NCBI GenBank assembly: GCA_036389155.1
Contig: DASVQN010000025.1
Coordinates: 1 to 64,000, forward strand
DNA length: 64,000 nt
DNA from: CADCVT01 sp036389155
Lineage (GTDB): Bacteria; Actinomycetota; Thermoleophilia; Solirubrobacterales; Solirubrobacteraceae
Direction of reading: 5' to 3'
Position 1 is the stretch's first letter. Every line of letters begins with the position of its first letter. The position numbers were made by a program, and so were the translations under genes. This document shows, in pieces, positions 1 through 8,616 of this stretch. The notes under the pieces are model-generated. The model saw only the letters and a program-made list of their open reading frames with translations. It ran no database searches and had not been told where the DNA came from.

Positions 1-2
1 GC

Positions 3-28
3 CGAGCCGCTCGGACCCGAGCGGCTCG
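3..28 (-). terminator. Hairpin after tldD
   Basis: A near-perfect inverted repeat (about 12 bp arms, 2-4 nt loop) starts directly after the tldD stop codon. It fits an intrinsic terminator for the leftward transcript, but the window ends before a T-tract could be seen. It could also serve a convergent gene lying outside the window. Confidence 0.5.
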
Positions 29-29
29 T

Positions 30-1463
30 TCATCGCACGCCCACGCGCACGTCGCGGAAGCGCGCCGGGGCGGCACCGTGGGCCACGAAGCCGATCTGGG
101 GCGGCTGGCCCTTCCCGCAGTTCGGCAACCCCCACGCCTTCCAGAGTTCCGGCCCGCCCACGGCGTCCATCGACCCCCAGAAGGAGGTGGTGCGGCCGGC
201 GTAGGTGCCGTTGCGCAGCACCCGACCCAGCTTCCCGTTGCGGATCTCCCGCCCCCACTGCGTCCCGAACTGGAAGTCGACCCGCTTGTCGTCGATCGAC
301 CACGACCGGTTCGTCTCGAGGTACAGGCCCTCGCCCGTGTCGGCGATCAGGTCGGCGAGCGAGCCCGCGTCGCCGGGGTCGAGCGACACGTTCGTCATGC
401 GCACGATCGGCTGGCGGTCGAAGCTCGTGGCGCGCGAGCACGCCGCGGAGCGCGCGCCCACCGCCGCGGCCGCCTCGCGGTCGCTGAGCGCCGCGCGCAG
501 GACGCCGCCCTCGACGAGCGTCGTGCGATGCGCCGGCGTGCCCTCGTCGTCCCAGCCGAACGTGCCGAGGCCCTCGGGCAGCGTCGCGTCGGCGGTGATC
601 GTCATGTGCTCGGAGCCGTAGCGCAGCGAGCCGAGGTCCTCCGGCTGGACCCAGCTCGTGCCGGCGTAGGCGGCTTCGCCGAGCAGGATGCGGTCGAGCT
701 CGAGCGCGTGCCCGACCGACTCGTGGACCTGCAGGGCGACCTGTTCGGGGTGCAGGACGATCGTGCTGCGCCCGGAGGGGCACGGCGGCGCGGTCAGCAG
801 CTCGACGGCCTCGGCGGCGACCCGCGGGGCGTGCTCGACGAGGTCGAGCGCGAGGACATGCTCCCACCCCGCGAGCGCCACGTGCCCGCCGTGGGAGGTC
901 GGGTAGGTGCGGACCTGCAGCTCGCCGCCGTCCACCGCGACGGCCGCGATGCCGGCGCCGCACGTCGTGCGCTCCTGCGTGTAGGCGGCGCCCTCGGTCG
1001 ACGCGAACGCCTGGACCACCTTCGTCGCGCTCGCGGCCGCATCGCTGCGGACGATCCTGCGGTCGCTGCGCAGCGCCTCCTCCGCGGCGCCGAGCAGCGC
1101 GAGCTTCTCGTCGAGCGGGACCGAGGTCGGGTCGCGCTCGATCGGATGCGTCCAGTGGCCGGTCGCGGGCGGCTCCTCCGAGCGCGGCCGATCGGCGGCG
1201 GAGGGCTGCGCCGCGGCGAGCGCGATCGCGCGGCTCAGCGCCGCCTCGGCGCCGGCGCGCGTCGTGTCGCGCGTGCCCGCGAACCCCCATGCGCCGCCGA
1301 CCCGCACCCGGACGCCCACGCCGTCGGTCTCGTCGTGGGACGCGACCTCGACGCGCCCGTTGCGGACGCCGGCGCGCTGCTCGACCGTCGTGACCCGCCG
1401 CGCCTCGGCGTAGGAGCAGCGGCCGTCGACGCAGGACATGAGGGCGACGAGGTCGTCGATCAT
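30..1463 (-). CDS. tldD: TldD/PmbA-family metalloprotease, TldD-like
   Basis: This 477-residue protein belongs to the TldD/PmbA family of zinc metalloproteases, whose TldD-TldE heterodimers clip unfolded peptides and peptide natural products in the cytoplasm. The HExxGH zinc motif is at residues 247-252 (HESVGH), and the family's late C-x-KGQP motif is present (NCGKGQP). An intact HExxxH marks the catalytic TldD subunit; the partner TldE lacks it. The reading frame runs 63 codons further upstream, but that stretch is Arg-rich and has no family similarity, so the ATG at 1463 is chosen. It lies 76 bp downstream of the oxidoreductase gene on the same strand and may be cotranscribed with it. The PmbA partner is not in the window and may lie just beyond the left edge. 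Confidence 0.93.
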   Translation of the reverse strand: MIDDLVALMSCVDGRCSYAEARRVTTVEQRAGVRNGRVEVASHDETDGVGVRVRVGGAWGFAGTRDTTRAGAEAALSRAIALAAAQPSAADRPRSEEPPATGHWTHPIERDPTSVPLDEKLALLGAAEEALRSDRRIVRSDAAASATKVVQAFASTEGAAYTQERTTCGAGIAAVAVDGGELQVRTYPTSHGGHVALAGWEHVLALDLVEHAPRVAAEAVELLTAPPCPSGRSTIVLHPEQVALQVHESVGHALELDRILLGEAAYAGTSWVQPEDLGSLRYGSEHMTITADATLPEGLGTFGWDDEGTPAHRTTLVEGGVLRAALSDREAAAAVGARSAACSRATSFDRQPIVRMTNVSLDPGDAGSLADLIADTGEGLYLETNRSWSIDDKRVDFQFGTQWGREIRNGKLGRVLRNGTYAGRTTSFWGSMDAVGGPELWKAWGLPNCGKGQPPQIGFVAHGAAPARFRDVRVGVR

Positions 1464-1539
1464 GGAGTGGGGCTCGCGGCGGCCGGCGAGGGGGACCGCG
1501 GGGAGCGGCGCGGCGGCGCGGCCGCGCGCGGCTCGCGCC

Positions 1540-2505
1540 TCACCACGCGGCCTCGTACAGCGCGCGGATCTCGTCCCTCGTCGCCGCCGGCGGCGTCCGC
1601 GCGAGGTCGGCCTCCCGCTGTGCCGCGGCGTCGGCGCAGCGGTCGACGGCATCGCGGTCGACGCCGAGGTCGCGGAGGCGCTCGGCGCCGGCGCGGCGGG
1701 CCAGGTCGCGAGCGAGATCGGCGGCGGTCTGCGGCACGTCGCCGCGCTCGCCCAGCGCGCCGATCGTGTGCGGGAGCATCGCCGCGTTCGCCGGGCCGTG
1801 GCCCGCTCCGCCGACGCGGACGAGCGTCTGGCTGAGGACGTGGTGCAGGCCGTAGTGGTTGGCGTCGATCGCGTAGCCGGAGAGGAGGGCGGCGAGCGCG
1901 AGGGCGTCGCGGTCGGGCTCGCCGCCGGCGTAGGCGGCCTCGGTCAGCCGCACCGCCTCGCGCGCCGCGAGCGACGGGACGGGGCTGGCCTGCGCGGTCA
2001 GCGGCGCCTCGACGGCGTGGCCGAGGCTGTTCGCCGCGCTCGCCGCCAGGTGGTCCTCCGGCTGGGACGCGCACAGCGCCGGGTCGTTGAGCACGATCGC
2101 CGGCCGGACCCACACGGCGCCCTCGAGGTCCTTCGGCAGCCGGTGGATCCGCGTCATCTCCGCCGCCGACAGCGTCGTCGGGATCGCCGCCACGCGCGGG
2201 CGCCCGCCCCGACCGCCCGCGACCGCCTTCGCGGTGTCGATCACGCGCCCGCCGCCGAGCGCGACGAGCAGCTCGCCGTCGGGCACCTCGTCGAGCAGCG
2301 CCGCCGACAGCTCGTCGACGAGCCCGGGCGCGACGTGGTGCACGCTGTCCGCACGGTCCACGACGGACGGGGCGGCGGCCTCGCCGCGCGCCGTCGTCAG
2401 CAGCGCGTACGGGCCTCCGAGCAGCTCCGCGGCATCGTCGATCGAGCCGCGCCCGAACCGGATCGTCCGCTCGCCGTCGCGCCAGGTGAAGCCGCCGCTC
2501 GCCAT
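1540..2505 (-). CDS. Iron-containing alcohol dehydrogenase family, maleylacetate reductase-like
   Basis: This 321-residue protein is an NAD(P)H-dependent oxidoreductase of the iron-ADH superfamily. The nucleotide-binding motif GGGRVID is at residues 84-90, and the candidate metal-site residues are N159-x3-H163, H221 and H236 (GHGPANA). Canonical members have Asp where this one has Asn159. To my knowledge Asn here is typical of the maleylacetate reductase branch, which suggests reduction of an unsaturated keto-acid in aromatic degradation; the substrate is an inference. At 321 residues it is shorter than the usual 350-390. The start is fixed by ATG 2505, with a TAGCGT -10 hexamer 9 nt upstream (leaderless). 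It is divergent from an HxlR regulator, a common arrangement for repression of such genes. Confidence 0.85.
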   Translation of the reverse strand: MASGGFTWRDGERTIRFGRGSIDDAAELLGGPYALLTTARGEAAAPSVVDRADSVHHVAPGLVDELSAALLDEVPDGELLVALGGGRVIDTAKAVAGGRGGRPRVAAIPTTLSAAEMTRIHRLPKDLEGAVWVRPAIVLNDPALCASQPEDHLAASAANSLGHAVEAPLTAQASPVPSLAAREAVRLTEAAYAGGEPDRDALALAALLSGYAIDANHYGLHHVLSQTLVRVGGAGHGPANAAMLPHTIGALGERGDVPQTAADLARDLARRAGAERLRDLGVDRDAVDRCADAAAQREADLARTPPAATRDEIRALYEAAW

Positions 2506-2514
2506 CGGGGCGGG

Positions 2515-2559
2515 ACGCTAGCGCCACCCGGGGTCCTATGACGAAACCGTAGCTACCAT
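2515..2559. promoter_or_regulatory. Divergent leaderless promoters between the ADH and hxlR genes
   Basis: The 61-bp gap carries two back-to-back -10 hexamers. TAGCGT (2515-2520, minus strand) lies 9 nt before the ADH ATG, and TACCAT (2554-2559, plus strand) lies 7 nt before the hxlR GTG. No Shine-Dalgarno sequence precedes either start. The HxlR protein would be expected to bind in this gap; no clear operator palindrome was recognised. Confidence 0.6.
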
Positions 2560-2566
2560 TCCGCTC

Positions 2567-3058
2567 GTGCTGTACAACACATACGAGGGACAGGCGTGCT
2601 CCGTCGCGCGCTCGCTGGAGATCGTCGGCGAGCGCTGGACGTTCCTCATCCTCCGCGACGCGTTCCTCGGCGTCCGCCGCTTCGACGACTTCCAGCGCAG
2701 CCTCGGGATCGCGCGCAACGTGCTCAACGTCCGGCTCCAGCGGCTGGTCGACGCCGGCGTGATCGAGCGCCGGCGCTACCAGGAGCGCCCCGAGCGCTTC
2801 GAGTACCGGCTCACCGACCGCGGCCGCGACCTGTGGCCCGCCCTCGTCGCGCTCATGCAGTGGGGCGACCGCCACTTCGCCGGCGAGACGGGTCCGCCCG
2901 TCGCCGTCGAGCACCGCGACTGCGGCGGCCGCGTCGACGAGCGGCGCGCCTGCGAGCGCTGCGGCGCCGCGGTCGAGCTACGCGACGTCCGCGCGGTGCC
3001 CGGGCCGGGCGCCGACGAGGCCGTGCGCGAGCGCCTGCCCGCGACGACCGCGTCTTGA
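2567..3058 (+). CDS. HxlR-family transcriptional regulator
   Basis: This is a 163-residue winged-helix DNA-binding protein. Residues 1-105 match the HxlR domain: a Cys near the N terminus (C11), the signature GERWTFLILRDAFLG, the recognition-helix region NVLNVRLQRLVDAGVIERR, and the wing around YRLTDRGRDLWP. After the domain there is an unusual Cys-rich tail (CGGR...ACERCG) that could bind a metal or sense redox state; that is inference. GTG at 2567 is chosen because TACCAT sits 7 nt upstream and the domain begins immediately. It is divergent from the ADH-like oxidoreductase and probably regulates it. The next gene starts inside its stop codon, so the two are translationally coupled. Confidence 0.9.
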   Translation: MLYNTYEGQACSVARSLEIVGERWTFLILRDAFLGVRRFDDFQRSLGIARNVLNVRLQRLVDAGVIERRRYQERPERFEYRLTDRGRDLWPALVALMQWGDRHFAGETGPPVAVEHRDCGGRVDERRACERCGAAVELRDVRAVPGPGADEAVRERLPATTAS

Positions 3059-4140
3059 CCGTCGCCGCGCGCCGGACGGCGCTGGCCCTCGCGCTCGTCG
3101 CCCTCGCGGCCCTCGCGGCCGTGCTGGTCCTGCGCTCGGGCGGCGAGTCGTGTGATCTGCCGGGCGGCGGCGAGACGCCGTCCGGCTGCTGGCGCCCCTA
3201 CGCCGACACGAGCCCCTTCAACCAGAGGCTGCCCGCGCACCCGCGCCTCGAGCCGCGCTCGAGCCAGATCGTCCGCGCGGTCACCGCCCACGACCCCGGC
3301 CACCTCGACGCGGGCGTCGACCAGACGGAGCTCGACTACGGGCGCCCGGTGTACTTCTCCGGCGGCGACGACCCGTCCTTTCGCGTTCACTGCACGCGCG
3401 CGTGGGGGCGCTGCGCGCTGGAGGGCAGGAGCATCCGCATCCCGGACGCGGCGAAGCCGGCGGGTGGCGGCGACGCGCACCTGACCGTCGTCGACCCGGC
3501 GACCGGCTGGGAGTACGACATGTGGAAGGTCGCGCGCAAGCCCGCGGGCGGGGGCGAGCTCGTGACCGCGTGGGGCGGACGGACGCGCATCGACGGCAGC
3601 GGCCTGGGGTCCGAGGCGGTGGCCGCGAGCTTCGGCACGCTCGCCGGGATCGTGCGGCCCGAGGAGCTCGAGGACGGGCGCATCGACCACGCGCTGTTCA
3701 TGACGGTGCCGTGCGTGGCGCGGATCGACGGGCGCAACAGCGTCTATCCGGCGCGGGGCAACGCCCGCGGCTGCACCAAGGGCCAGGACGCCCCGCTGCT
3801 CGGCGCGCGCTTCCAGCTCGCGATGACGGGAGACGAGATCGACGGCCTCGACGTCCCGGGCTGGCAGCGGACGCTGCTGCACGCGATGGCCGAGTACGGG
3901 ATGTTCGTCGGCGACACCGGCGGCCCGCCGGGGTGGGGGCTCCAGGTGCAGTCCGACACCTCGTACACCAGCCTCGGCCGCGAGCCCAAGCTGGCCGAGT
4001 TCGCGAAGAAGGCCGGCTGGCGCGCGAGCAAGGACGACGACACCGGCCGCACCGTCTACGCCGGCGACTTCGCGGGCGGCGTCGACTGGCGCTCACGCCT
4101 GCGCGTCGTCGCGCCCTGCGTCTCGCGGGGCCGCTGCTGA
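3055..4140 (+). CDS. Secreted or membrane-anchored protein sharing the C-terminal module of the 15595 gene
   Basis: This 361-residue protein has one hydrophobic segment (residues 8-26) followed by a module of about 330 residues. That module closely resembles the C-terminal half of the riboswitch-controlled protein at 15595-17295. Shared blocks include SGCWRPYADTSPFN, RIPDAAKP, WGGRTRIDG-GLGSEA, DHALFM and LLHAMAEYGMFVGDTGG. Several Cys residues are conserved between the two copies, consistent with an extracellular disulphide-bonded domain. The function is unknown; I recall distantly similar blocks only in uncharacterised actinobacterial secreted proteins. A TTG start at 3055 overlaps the hxlR stop (TTGA), giving coupling. 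The last 48 bp overlap the convergent phosphoesterase gene; both stops are fixed by frame and by homology of the C terminus. Confidence 0.75.
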   Translation: MTVAARRTALALALVALAALAAVLVLRSGGESCDLPGGGETPSGCWRPYADTSPFNQRLPAHPRLEPRSSQIVRAVTAHDPGHLDAGVDQTELDYGRPVYFSGGDDPSFRVHCTRAWGRCALEGRSIRIPDAAKPAGGGDAHLTVVDPATGWEYDMWKVARKPAGGGELVTAWGGRTRIDGSGLGSEAVAASFGTLAGIVRPEELEDGRIDHALFMTVPCVARIDGRNSVYPARGNARGCTKGQDAPLLGARFQLAMTGDEIDGLDVPGWQRTLLHAMAEYGMFVGDTGGPPGWGLQVQSDTSYTSLGREPKLAEFAKKAGWRASKDDDTGRTVYAGDFAGGVDWRSRLRVVAPCVSRGRC

Positions 4141-4977
4141 GCCCGCGCGGGGGCGGCGCCCGAGCGCGCGGCGCGCGATCCGCCGCAGCCGGTACGCGCC
4201 CGGGAACGGCGCGGGCGGCATGTGCGAGGACAGCGGGTCGAGCCCGTGGCGACGCAGGTCCGCACGCACCGCCTCCACGTCGTACTCCGCCTCGACGAAC
4301 GTCGCGCGGCGCACGCCGAGGTCGAGCAGGAGCGCCCGCGCCTTCGGCTCGGCCGAGCGCGACTGGCCGACGCTGCCGGGGTTGAGGAGGTGGCGGTCGT
4401 CGGCGGCGAGCGCGACGTCGCGCCGAGGTGGGCCGGCGGCGTCGCCCGCGGCGGCGCCGCCGAGCCCTGCCGCGCCCGCTTCGGCCGTCGCGCCGGCGCC
4501 GACCGCCATCGCCTTGTGCGTGTGCCCGATCACCAGGACGCGCGCCGCGGGGTGCCGGTGCGAGAGCAGGTCGAGCTGCGCCCGCGCCGCCTCCGGCGTG
4601 CGCACGTACTCCTGCGGGTCGTCGAGCGAGCCGTGCGCGACGATGACGTCGCCGATCTCGGCGAGCGGCGGCAACGCGGCGAGCGCGTCGCGGGTCGCCG
4701 CCGAGATCGTCGCCGCGGTCCACTCCAGGCTCTCCCGCGCGAGCGGGATGCAGCGGTCGGTCGACAGCCGCCCGATCGCGATCAGGTCGTGGTTGCCGGC
4801 GACGCAGACCGGGTCGAGGGCGACGATCCGCTCGACGCACGCGTCGGGGTGCGGCCCGTAGCCGACGAGGTCGCCGGCGACCACCCAGCGGTCGGGGCGC
4901 TCGCGCTCGAGCAGCGCGACGATCGCCTCCAGCGCGGGGAGGTTGGCGTGGACGTCGGCGAGGACCGCGAGGCGCAT
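4093..4977 (-). CDS. Calcineurin-like metallophosphoesterase (YfcE/MJ0936-type)
   Basis: This 294-residue protein has the full set of metallophosphoesterase motifs in order: D8-x-H10 (LADVHAN), GD-x2-GYGP near residue 35, GNHD at 61-64, AHGS, and GHTH. Such enzymes hydrolyse phosphodiesters or phosphomonoesters with two bound metal ions. The substrate cannot be read from sequence. An Ala/Gly-rich insert lies between GHTH and the final NPGSVGQSR block, and the C terminus is basic. The start is ATG 4977, which overlaps the stop of the upstream ATP-grasp gene (ATGA), so the two are coupled. The 3' end overlaps the convergent secreted-protein gene by 48 bp. Confidence 0.88.
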   Translation of the reverse strand: MRLAVLADVHANLPALEAIVALLERERPDRWVVAGDLVGYGPHPDACVERIVALDPVCVAGNHDLIAIGRLSTDRCIPLARESLEWTAATISAATRDALAALPPLAEIGDVIVAHGSLDDPQEYVRTPEAARAQLDLLSHRHPAARVLVIGHTHKAMAVGAGATAEAGAAGLGGAAAGDAAGPPRRDVALAADDRHLLNPGSVGQSRSAEPKARALLLDLGVRRATFVEAEYDVEAVRADLRRHGLDPLSSHMPPAPFPGAYRLRRIARRALGRRPRAGSAAAPRDAGRDDAQA

Positions 4978-6143
4978 CAACGGTCCCTGATCCGCCGCGC
5001 GAGGCGCCCGAGCTGCAGGCCGTGCCCGAACACGCGGTCCAGCAGGGGCAGCGGGTCGTCCCAGGTGAAGCCGGAGACGGCGTCGCAGCCGGCGGCCCAC
5101 CGCGCCCACCGGCGCAGCGCGACGCCCTCGGCTCGCGCCGCCAGCGGGTCGAGCAGCGGGTCGCACCACCGCACGCCCGCGCGCACCCGGCCGGCCGGCG
5201 GCGGCGGCGCGCCCGTCGCGTCGGCGTGCGCGATCGCGGGCAGGTTCACCCCCGCGATCGCCCCCGGGAAGTGCCACAGGTTGAAGCGCGGGTTGATCTC
5301 GAGCAGGGCCAGCGAGCCGTCCTCGGCGCGCTTGAAGTCGAGCTTCGCGACGCCGCGCAGCCCGATCCGCTCGACGACGTCGCGCCCGATCCGCGCGACG
5401 TCCGCCTCGTCGGTGATCTCGACGGCCGTGCTCTCGCCGAACCGGACGGGGTACGTGCGCACCTTGCGGCCGGTGAACTCGCCGAGGACCCCGCCGTCGT
5501 CGCCGACGTAGACGTGGAAGCTCTCGATGCGGCGCTCAGGCCCCGGGATCGCCTCCTGCGCCAGCACCTCCGACCCGGGCTCGAGCTCCTGCCATCGCTG
5601 CGCCAGCTCGCGGGCGTCCTGCGCCGGCATCGCCTTGGCGTCGCTGCGCTCGTGGCGCCAGGCCCGGCCGCGCACGACCGGCTTGAGGACGATCGGGAAG
5701 CGCAGGTCCAGGTCGCCGGGCGGCGGACCCTCGACGCGCAGCCGCCGCGACGCGGGCACGGGCAGCCCGGCGCGCTCGGCCAGCGCCGCGAAGCGGTCCT
5801 TGTGGAGGAGGTCCTCGACGAGCTCGCCGCGCGCCAGCGTGAGCCGGAACGCGCCGGCCAGCCGCTCGCGGTGCCGGGAGGCGAGCAGGATCGCGCCGTC
5901 GTTGGCGGGATAGAGCACGGGCGGGACGGGCTCGGCCGCCGCGAAGGCGAGCAGCGCGTCCACCGCGGCCTGCGGCTCGCGGACCGGATCGGCCCACCCG
6001 GAGATGCCGCGAACGCGCCGGGATCGCCGCGACGGATCGCCCGGATCCGCGAAGAGCGCGCACTCGATGCCCGCCAGCGTGAGCGGCCTGACGACGTCGA
6101 AGCCGCCCATCACCAAAGCGCGGGGCCGCGCCGCCTCCGTCAT
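4977..6143 (-). CDS. ATP-grasp domain ligase
   Basis: This 388-residue protein resembles carbamoyl-phosphate-synthase-type ATP-grasp ligases, which join a carboxylate to an amine or thiol via an acyl-phosphate. Visible landmarks are an N-terminal Rossmann-like part (ALVMGGFDVVRP), the ATP-binding lysine in FPIVLKP (about residue 154) and the metal-binding LLEINPRFN block near residue 290. The substrate is unknown. Members of this branch often occur in cell-surface or exopolysaccharide loci, and here it borders one, so modification of a surface polymer precursor is plausible. ATG 6143 is chosen; a TAGCCT hexamer lies 10 nt upstream on the same strand. The downstream phosphoesterase overlaps its stop codon. 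Confidence 0.8.
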   Translation of the reverse strand: MTEAARPRALVMGGFDVVRPLTLAGIECALFADPGDPSRRSRRVRGISGWADPVREPQAAVDALLAFAAAEPVPPVLYPANDGAILLASRHRERLAGAFRLTLARGELVEDLLHKDRFAALAERAGLPVPASRRLRVEGPPPGDLDLRFPIVLKPVVRGRAWRHERSDAKAMPAQDARELAQRWQELEPGSEVLAQEAIPGPERRIESFHVYVGDDGGVLGEFTGRKVRTYPVRFGESTAVEITDEADVARIGRDVVERIGLRGVAKLDFKRAEDGSLALLEINPRFNLWHFPGAIAGVNLPAIAHADATGAPPPPAGRVRAGVRWCDPLLDPLAARAEGVALRRWARWAAGCDAVSGFTWDDPLPLLDRVFGHGLQLGRLARRIRDR

Positions 6144-6251
6144 CTCGTGTGCGAGGCTAGACGCTCCTCCGGCGCGATACCGCTCCGAACGCCGGTCCGA
6201 CGCGTTGGGAGAACGGGTAGTGGACCCGCCGCTGACGCCGTCGGCGAGGGG

Positions 6252-6257
6252 TAAAGT
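6252..6257 (+). promoter_or_regulatory. Possible -10 element before the sugar transferase gene
   Basis: TAAAGT sits about 40 nt before the GTG start in an otherwise GC-rich 154-bp divergent gap. The -35 region is not convincing. The other direction has TAGCCT (6154-6159) for the ATP-grasp gene. Confidence 0.35.
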
Positions 6258-6297
6258 TGCGGCAGCCGCCGCCCGACTACCGGGCTGACCAGGGACC

Positions 6298-7836
6298 GTG
6301 AGCGACCGCCCCATCATCGAACCGGCCACGATCACCGTGAGCGACGAACGCACGAGCGGCAGCGCCGCTCTGGCCGTCGCTGCGCGATCGAACGCCGAGG
6401 CCCCGTGGGCGCCGGCGTGGATCGCGACGGCCGCGCGGCTCGCGGGCCCCGTCTCCGGCGGCATCCTCGCCGTCATCCTGGCGCTCCCGCACGGGACCCC
6501 GCTCGAGGCGGGCGGCATCACCGTCCTCGCCCTCCTGGCCGGCGCGCTCATCATGGGCCGCGAGCCCGGCTGGGCGCACCTCCTCCCCTTCATGGCGACG
6601 CTCGCGCGGGCCAGCGGCCCGCTGCTCGGGGTGCTGCTGCTGCTCGGCATCGAGGCGGCCGACGCGCTGCCGGGCCTCGGCCCGGGCGACGCCTGGCTCA
6701 TCGCCACCCTCTCCGTCGGCATCTCGCTCTTCGCGGGCATGGCGGCCCGGCCCGCGCTGCTCCGGTACAAGAACGTGCGGATCGCGGTCATCGGGTCGGT
6801 CCGCTCGACGGACAGCCTCGGCCGCGAGCTGCGGCTGGCCGAGGAGCACCGGTACGAGATCGTCGGCCGCATCACCTGGCCCGACGACACCGACCCGCCC
6901 GAGGCGGGCGAGGTCGAGCTCATCGGCTCGCTCACCGAGCTCGGCAAGACCGTCGCCGAGTGCGACGTCGACCTGCTCCTCATGACCGGCGAGCCGCCGC
7001 GCATGGCCGTCTTCGAGGAGGTCGCGAGCTCGTGCCTGCACCTCCCGGTGCGCCTGCGCGAGCTGAGCGGCTTCTACGAGGAGGTCTTCGGGCACGTCGC
7101 GGTCGCCGAGATCAACGCCGCGTGGTTCCAGTGGATCGTCCACCCGAAGTACCGCGCCCAGGCGCTGCCCGGCGAGCGCGCGCTCGACCTCGTCGTCGCC
7201 ACGCTGGCGGGCCTGGCCGCGCTCCCGCTGCTCGCGATCTTCGCGTTCATCATCAAGCGCGACGGCGGCCCGGCGCTCTTCAGCCAGGTGCGGATCGGCG
7301 AGGGCGGAAAGCCGTTCACGATCTACAAGCTGCGCACGATGCGCGAGGGCGCGAACACGGAGTGGGCGACGGCGGAGGACGTGCGCGTCACTCGCATCGG
7401 CCGCTTCCTGCGCAAGAGCCACCTCGACGAGCTGCCGCAGGTCTGGAACGTGCTGCGCGGCGAGATGAGCGTCGTCGGCCCGCGGCCCGAGCAGCCGGGC
7501 TTCGTCGACCGCCTCGAGCGCGTCGTCCCCTTCTACCAGCGGCGCCACCTGATGAAGCCGGGCCTCACGGGCTGGGCGCAGGTCCGCTGCGGGTACGCCG
7601 GCTCGGACATCGGCTCCGCCTGGAAGGTCTGCCACGACCTGTACTACCTCAAGCACCGCTCGATCGCGCTGAACCTCGTGATCCTGGGCGAGACGATCCG
7701 GACGCTGGTCGCCGACCCGCAGTACTCGGCCCAGCCGGCCTCGGTCGACTTCATCCTCGCGCCCACGCGCACCGCGCTCGACGTCCCGGCCGGGCCGCCC
7801 ACGGCGTCCGCGCCCGCGGCGGCGCAGGCGTCCTAG
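6298..7836 (+). CDS. Exopolysaccharide priming glycosylphosphotransferase (bacterial sugar transferase)
   Basis: This 512-residue membrane enzyme of the WcaJ/WbaP type transfers a sugar-1-phosphate from a nucleotide sugar to undecaprenyl phosphate, the first step of exopolysaccharide repeat-unit assembly. The N-terminal third has about four membrane segments (residues 40-150). The middle has a nucleotide-binding-like fold (IAVIGSVRSTDSLG). The C-terminal catalytic domain has a membrane helix (residues 295-320) and the signature blocks FTIYKLRTM, SHLDELPQVWNVLRGEMS, VVGPRPEQP and KPGLTGWAQV. GTG at 6298 is used. It is the first gene of the exopolysaccharide locus and overlaps the convergent methyltransferase by 4 bp. 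Confidence 0.93.
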   Translation: MSDRPIIEPATITVSDERTSGSAALAVAARSNAEAPWAPAWIATAARLAGPVSGGILAVILALPHGTPLEAGGITVLALLAGALIMGREPGWAHLLPFMATLARASGPLLGVLLLLGIEAADALPGLGPGDAWLIATLSVGISLFAGMAARPALLRYKNVRIAVIGSVRSTDSLGRELRLAEEHRYEIVGRITWPDDTDPPEAGEVELIGSLTELGKTVAECDVDLLLMTGEPPRMAVFEEVASSCLHLPVRLRELSGFYEEVFGHVAVAEINAAWFQWIVHPKYRAQALPGERALDLVVATLAGLAALPLLAIFAFIIKRDGGPALFSQVRIGEGGKPFTIYKLRTMREGANTEWATAEDVRVTRIGRFLRKSHLDELPQVWNVLRGEMSVVGPRPEQPGFVDRLERVVPFYQRRHLMKPGLTGWAQVRCGYAGSDIGSAWKVCHDLYYLKHRSIALNLVILGETIRTLVADPQYSAQPASVDFILAPTRTALDVPAGPPTASAPAAAQAS

Positions 7837-8606
7837 CCGCGCGGCTCGCGCAGCGAGAGCAGCACGATCCAGCCGAGGCGGCCCGCCGACGGCAGCCGGC
7901 GGAACAGGGCACGGTCGATCGCGTCGAGCCGCGCGACGAGCTTGTGGGAGTTGCGCGCCGGCGCCAGCGGCAGCGTCAGCAGCGGCAGGAGCGAGAAGAA
8001 CGTCGTGTCGACGTCGCCGAAGAACTCGCGCGCCAGCTCGAAGTCGGCCTCGACGAGCGGGTGCTCGTCGGGGGTGCGCTGGTCCGGCGTCCGCCGGCGG
8101 TAGGCGTTGATGACCGGGTTGTGGCCGAGCGGCTCGGAGAACAGCGCGACCCCGCCGGGCCGCAGGACGCGCGCGATCTCGGCGTACGCGCGGCGCAGGT
8201 CGAGGTGGTGCAGCACGCCGTTGCCGCAGACCGCGTCGAAGCTGTCGTCGGGGAAGTCGAGCGCCTCGGCGTTCATCTCGCGGAACTCGATCAGCTCGGC
8301 GACGCCCTCGCGCTCCGCGGCCTCGCGGGCGTGCTCGAGGGCGACGGGGGAGAGGTCGACGGCGATGACGCGCCGGCCGCCCTTCGCGACGGCGATCGCC
8401 ACGTAGGCGCCCGAGCCGCAGCCGTAGTCGAGGATCGCGGCGTCGGCCGGCAGCGCGGCGAGGCGGCGGTTGAACTCCTCGACGCTGGCGCGGTCGATCG
8501 CGTAGAAGCGGTTGGCCGAGCGGTCGTCGTCGGCGAAGCGCTCGTCGTGGAACGCCCGCTCGCGCTCGTAGCGCTCGCTGCTGTCCGCTGAGGGGCCGGT
8601 CGACAT
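7833..8606 (-). CDS. SAM-dependent class I methyltransferase
   Basis: This 257-residue protein has a Rossmann-type methyltransferase fold. Motif I is ILDYGCGSGAY (about residues 58-68), followed by VIAVDLSPVAL (acidic ribose-binding residue), DDSFDAVCGNGVLHHL and VLRPGGVALFSEPLG. A C-terminal extension of about 80 residues is rich in Pro and hydrophobics. The substrate is unknown; in an exopolysaccharide locus, sugar O-methylation or lipid modification is likely. The ATG at 8606 is preceded by TAGGCT with a 7-nt gap and no Shine-Dalgarno sequence, so the transcript is probably leaderless. It follows the glycosyltransferase at 8617 by only 10 bp on the same strand, but it has its own promoter. 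Confidence 0.88.
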   Translation of the reverse strand: MSTGPSADSSERYERERAFHDERFADDDRSANRFYAIDRASVEEFNRRLAALPADAAILDYGCGSGAYVAIAVAKGGRRVIAVDLSPVALEHAREAAEREGVAELIEFREMNAEALDFPDDSFDAVCGNGVLHHLDLRRAYAEIARVLRPGGVALFSEPLGHNPVINAYRRRTPDQRTPDEHPLVEADFELAREFFGDVDTTFFSLLPLLTLPLAPARNSHKLVARLDAIDRALFRRLPSAGRLGWIVLLSLREPRG

Positions 8607-8616
8607 GCGACGCAGC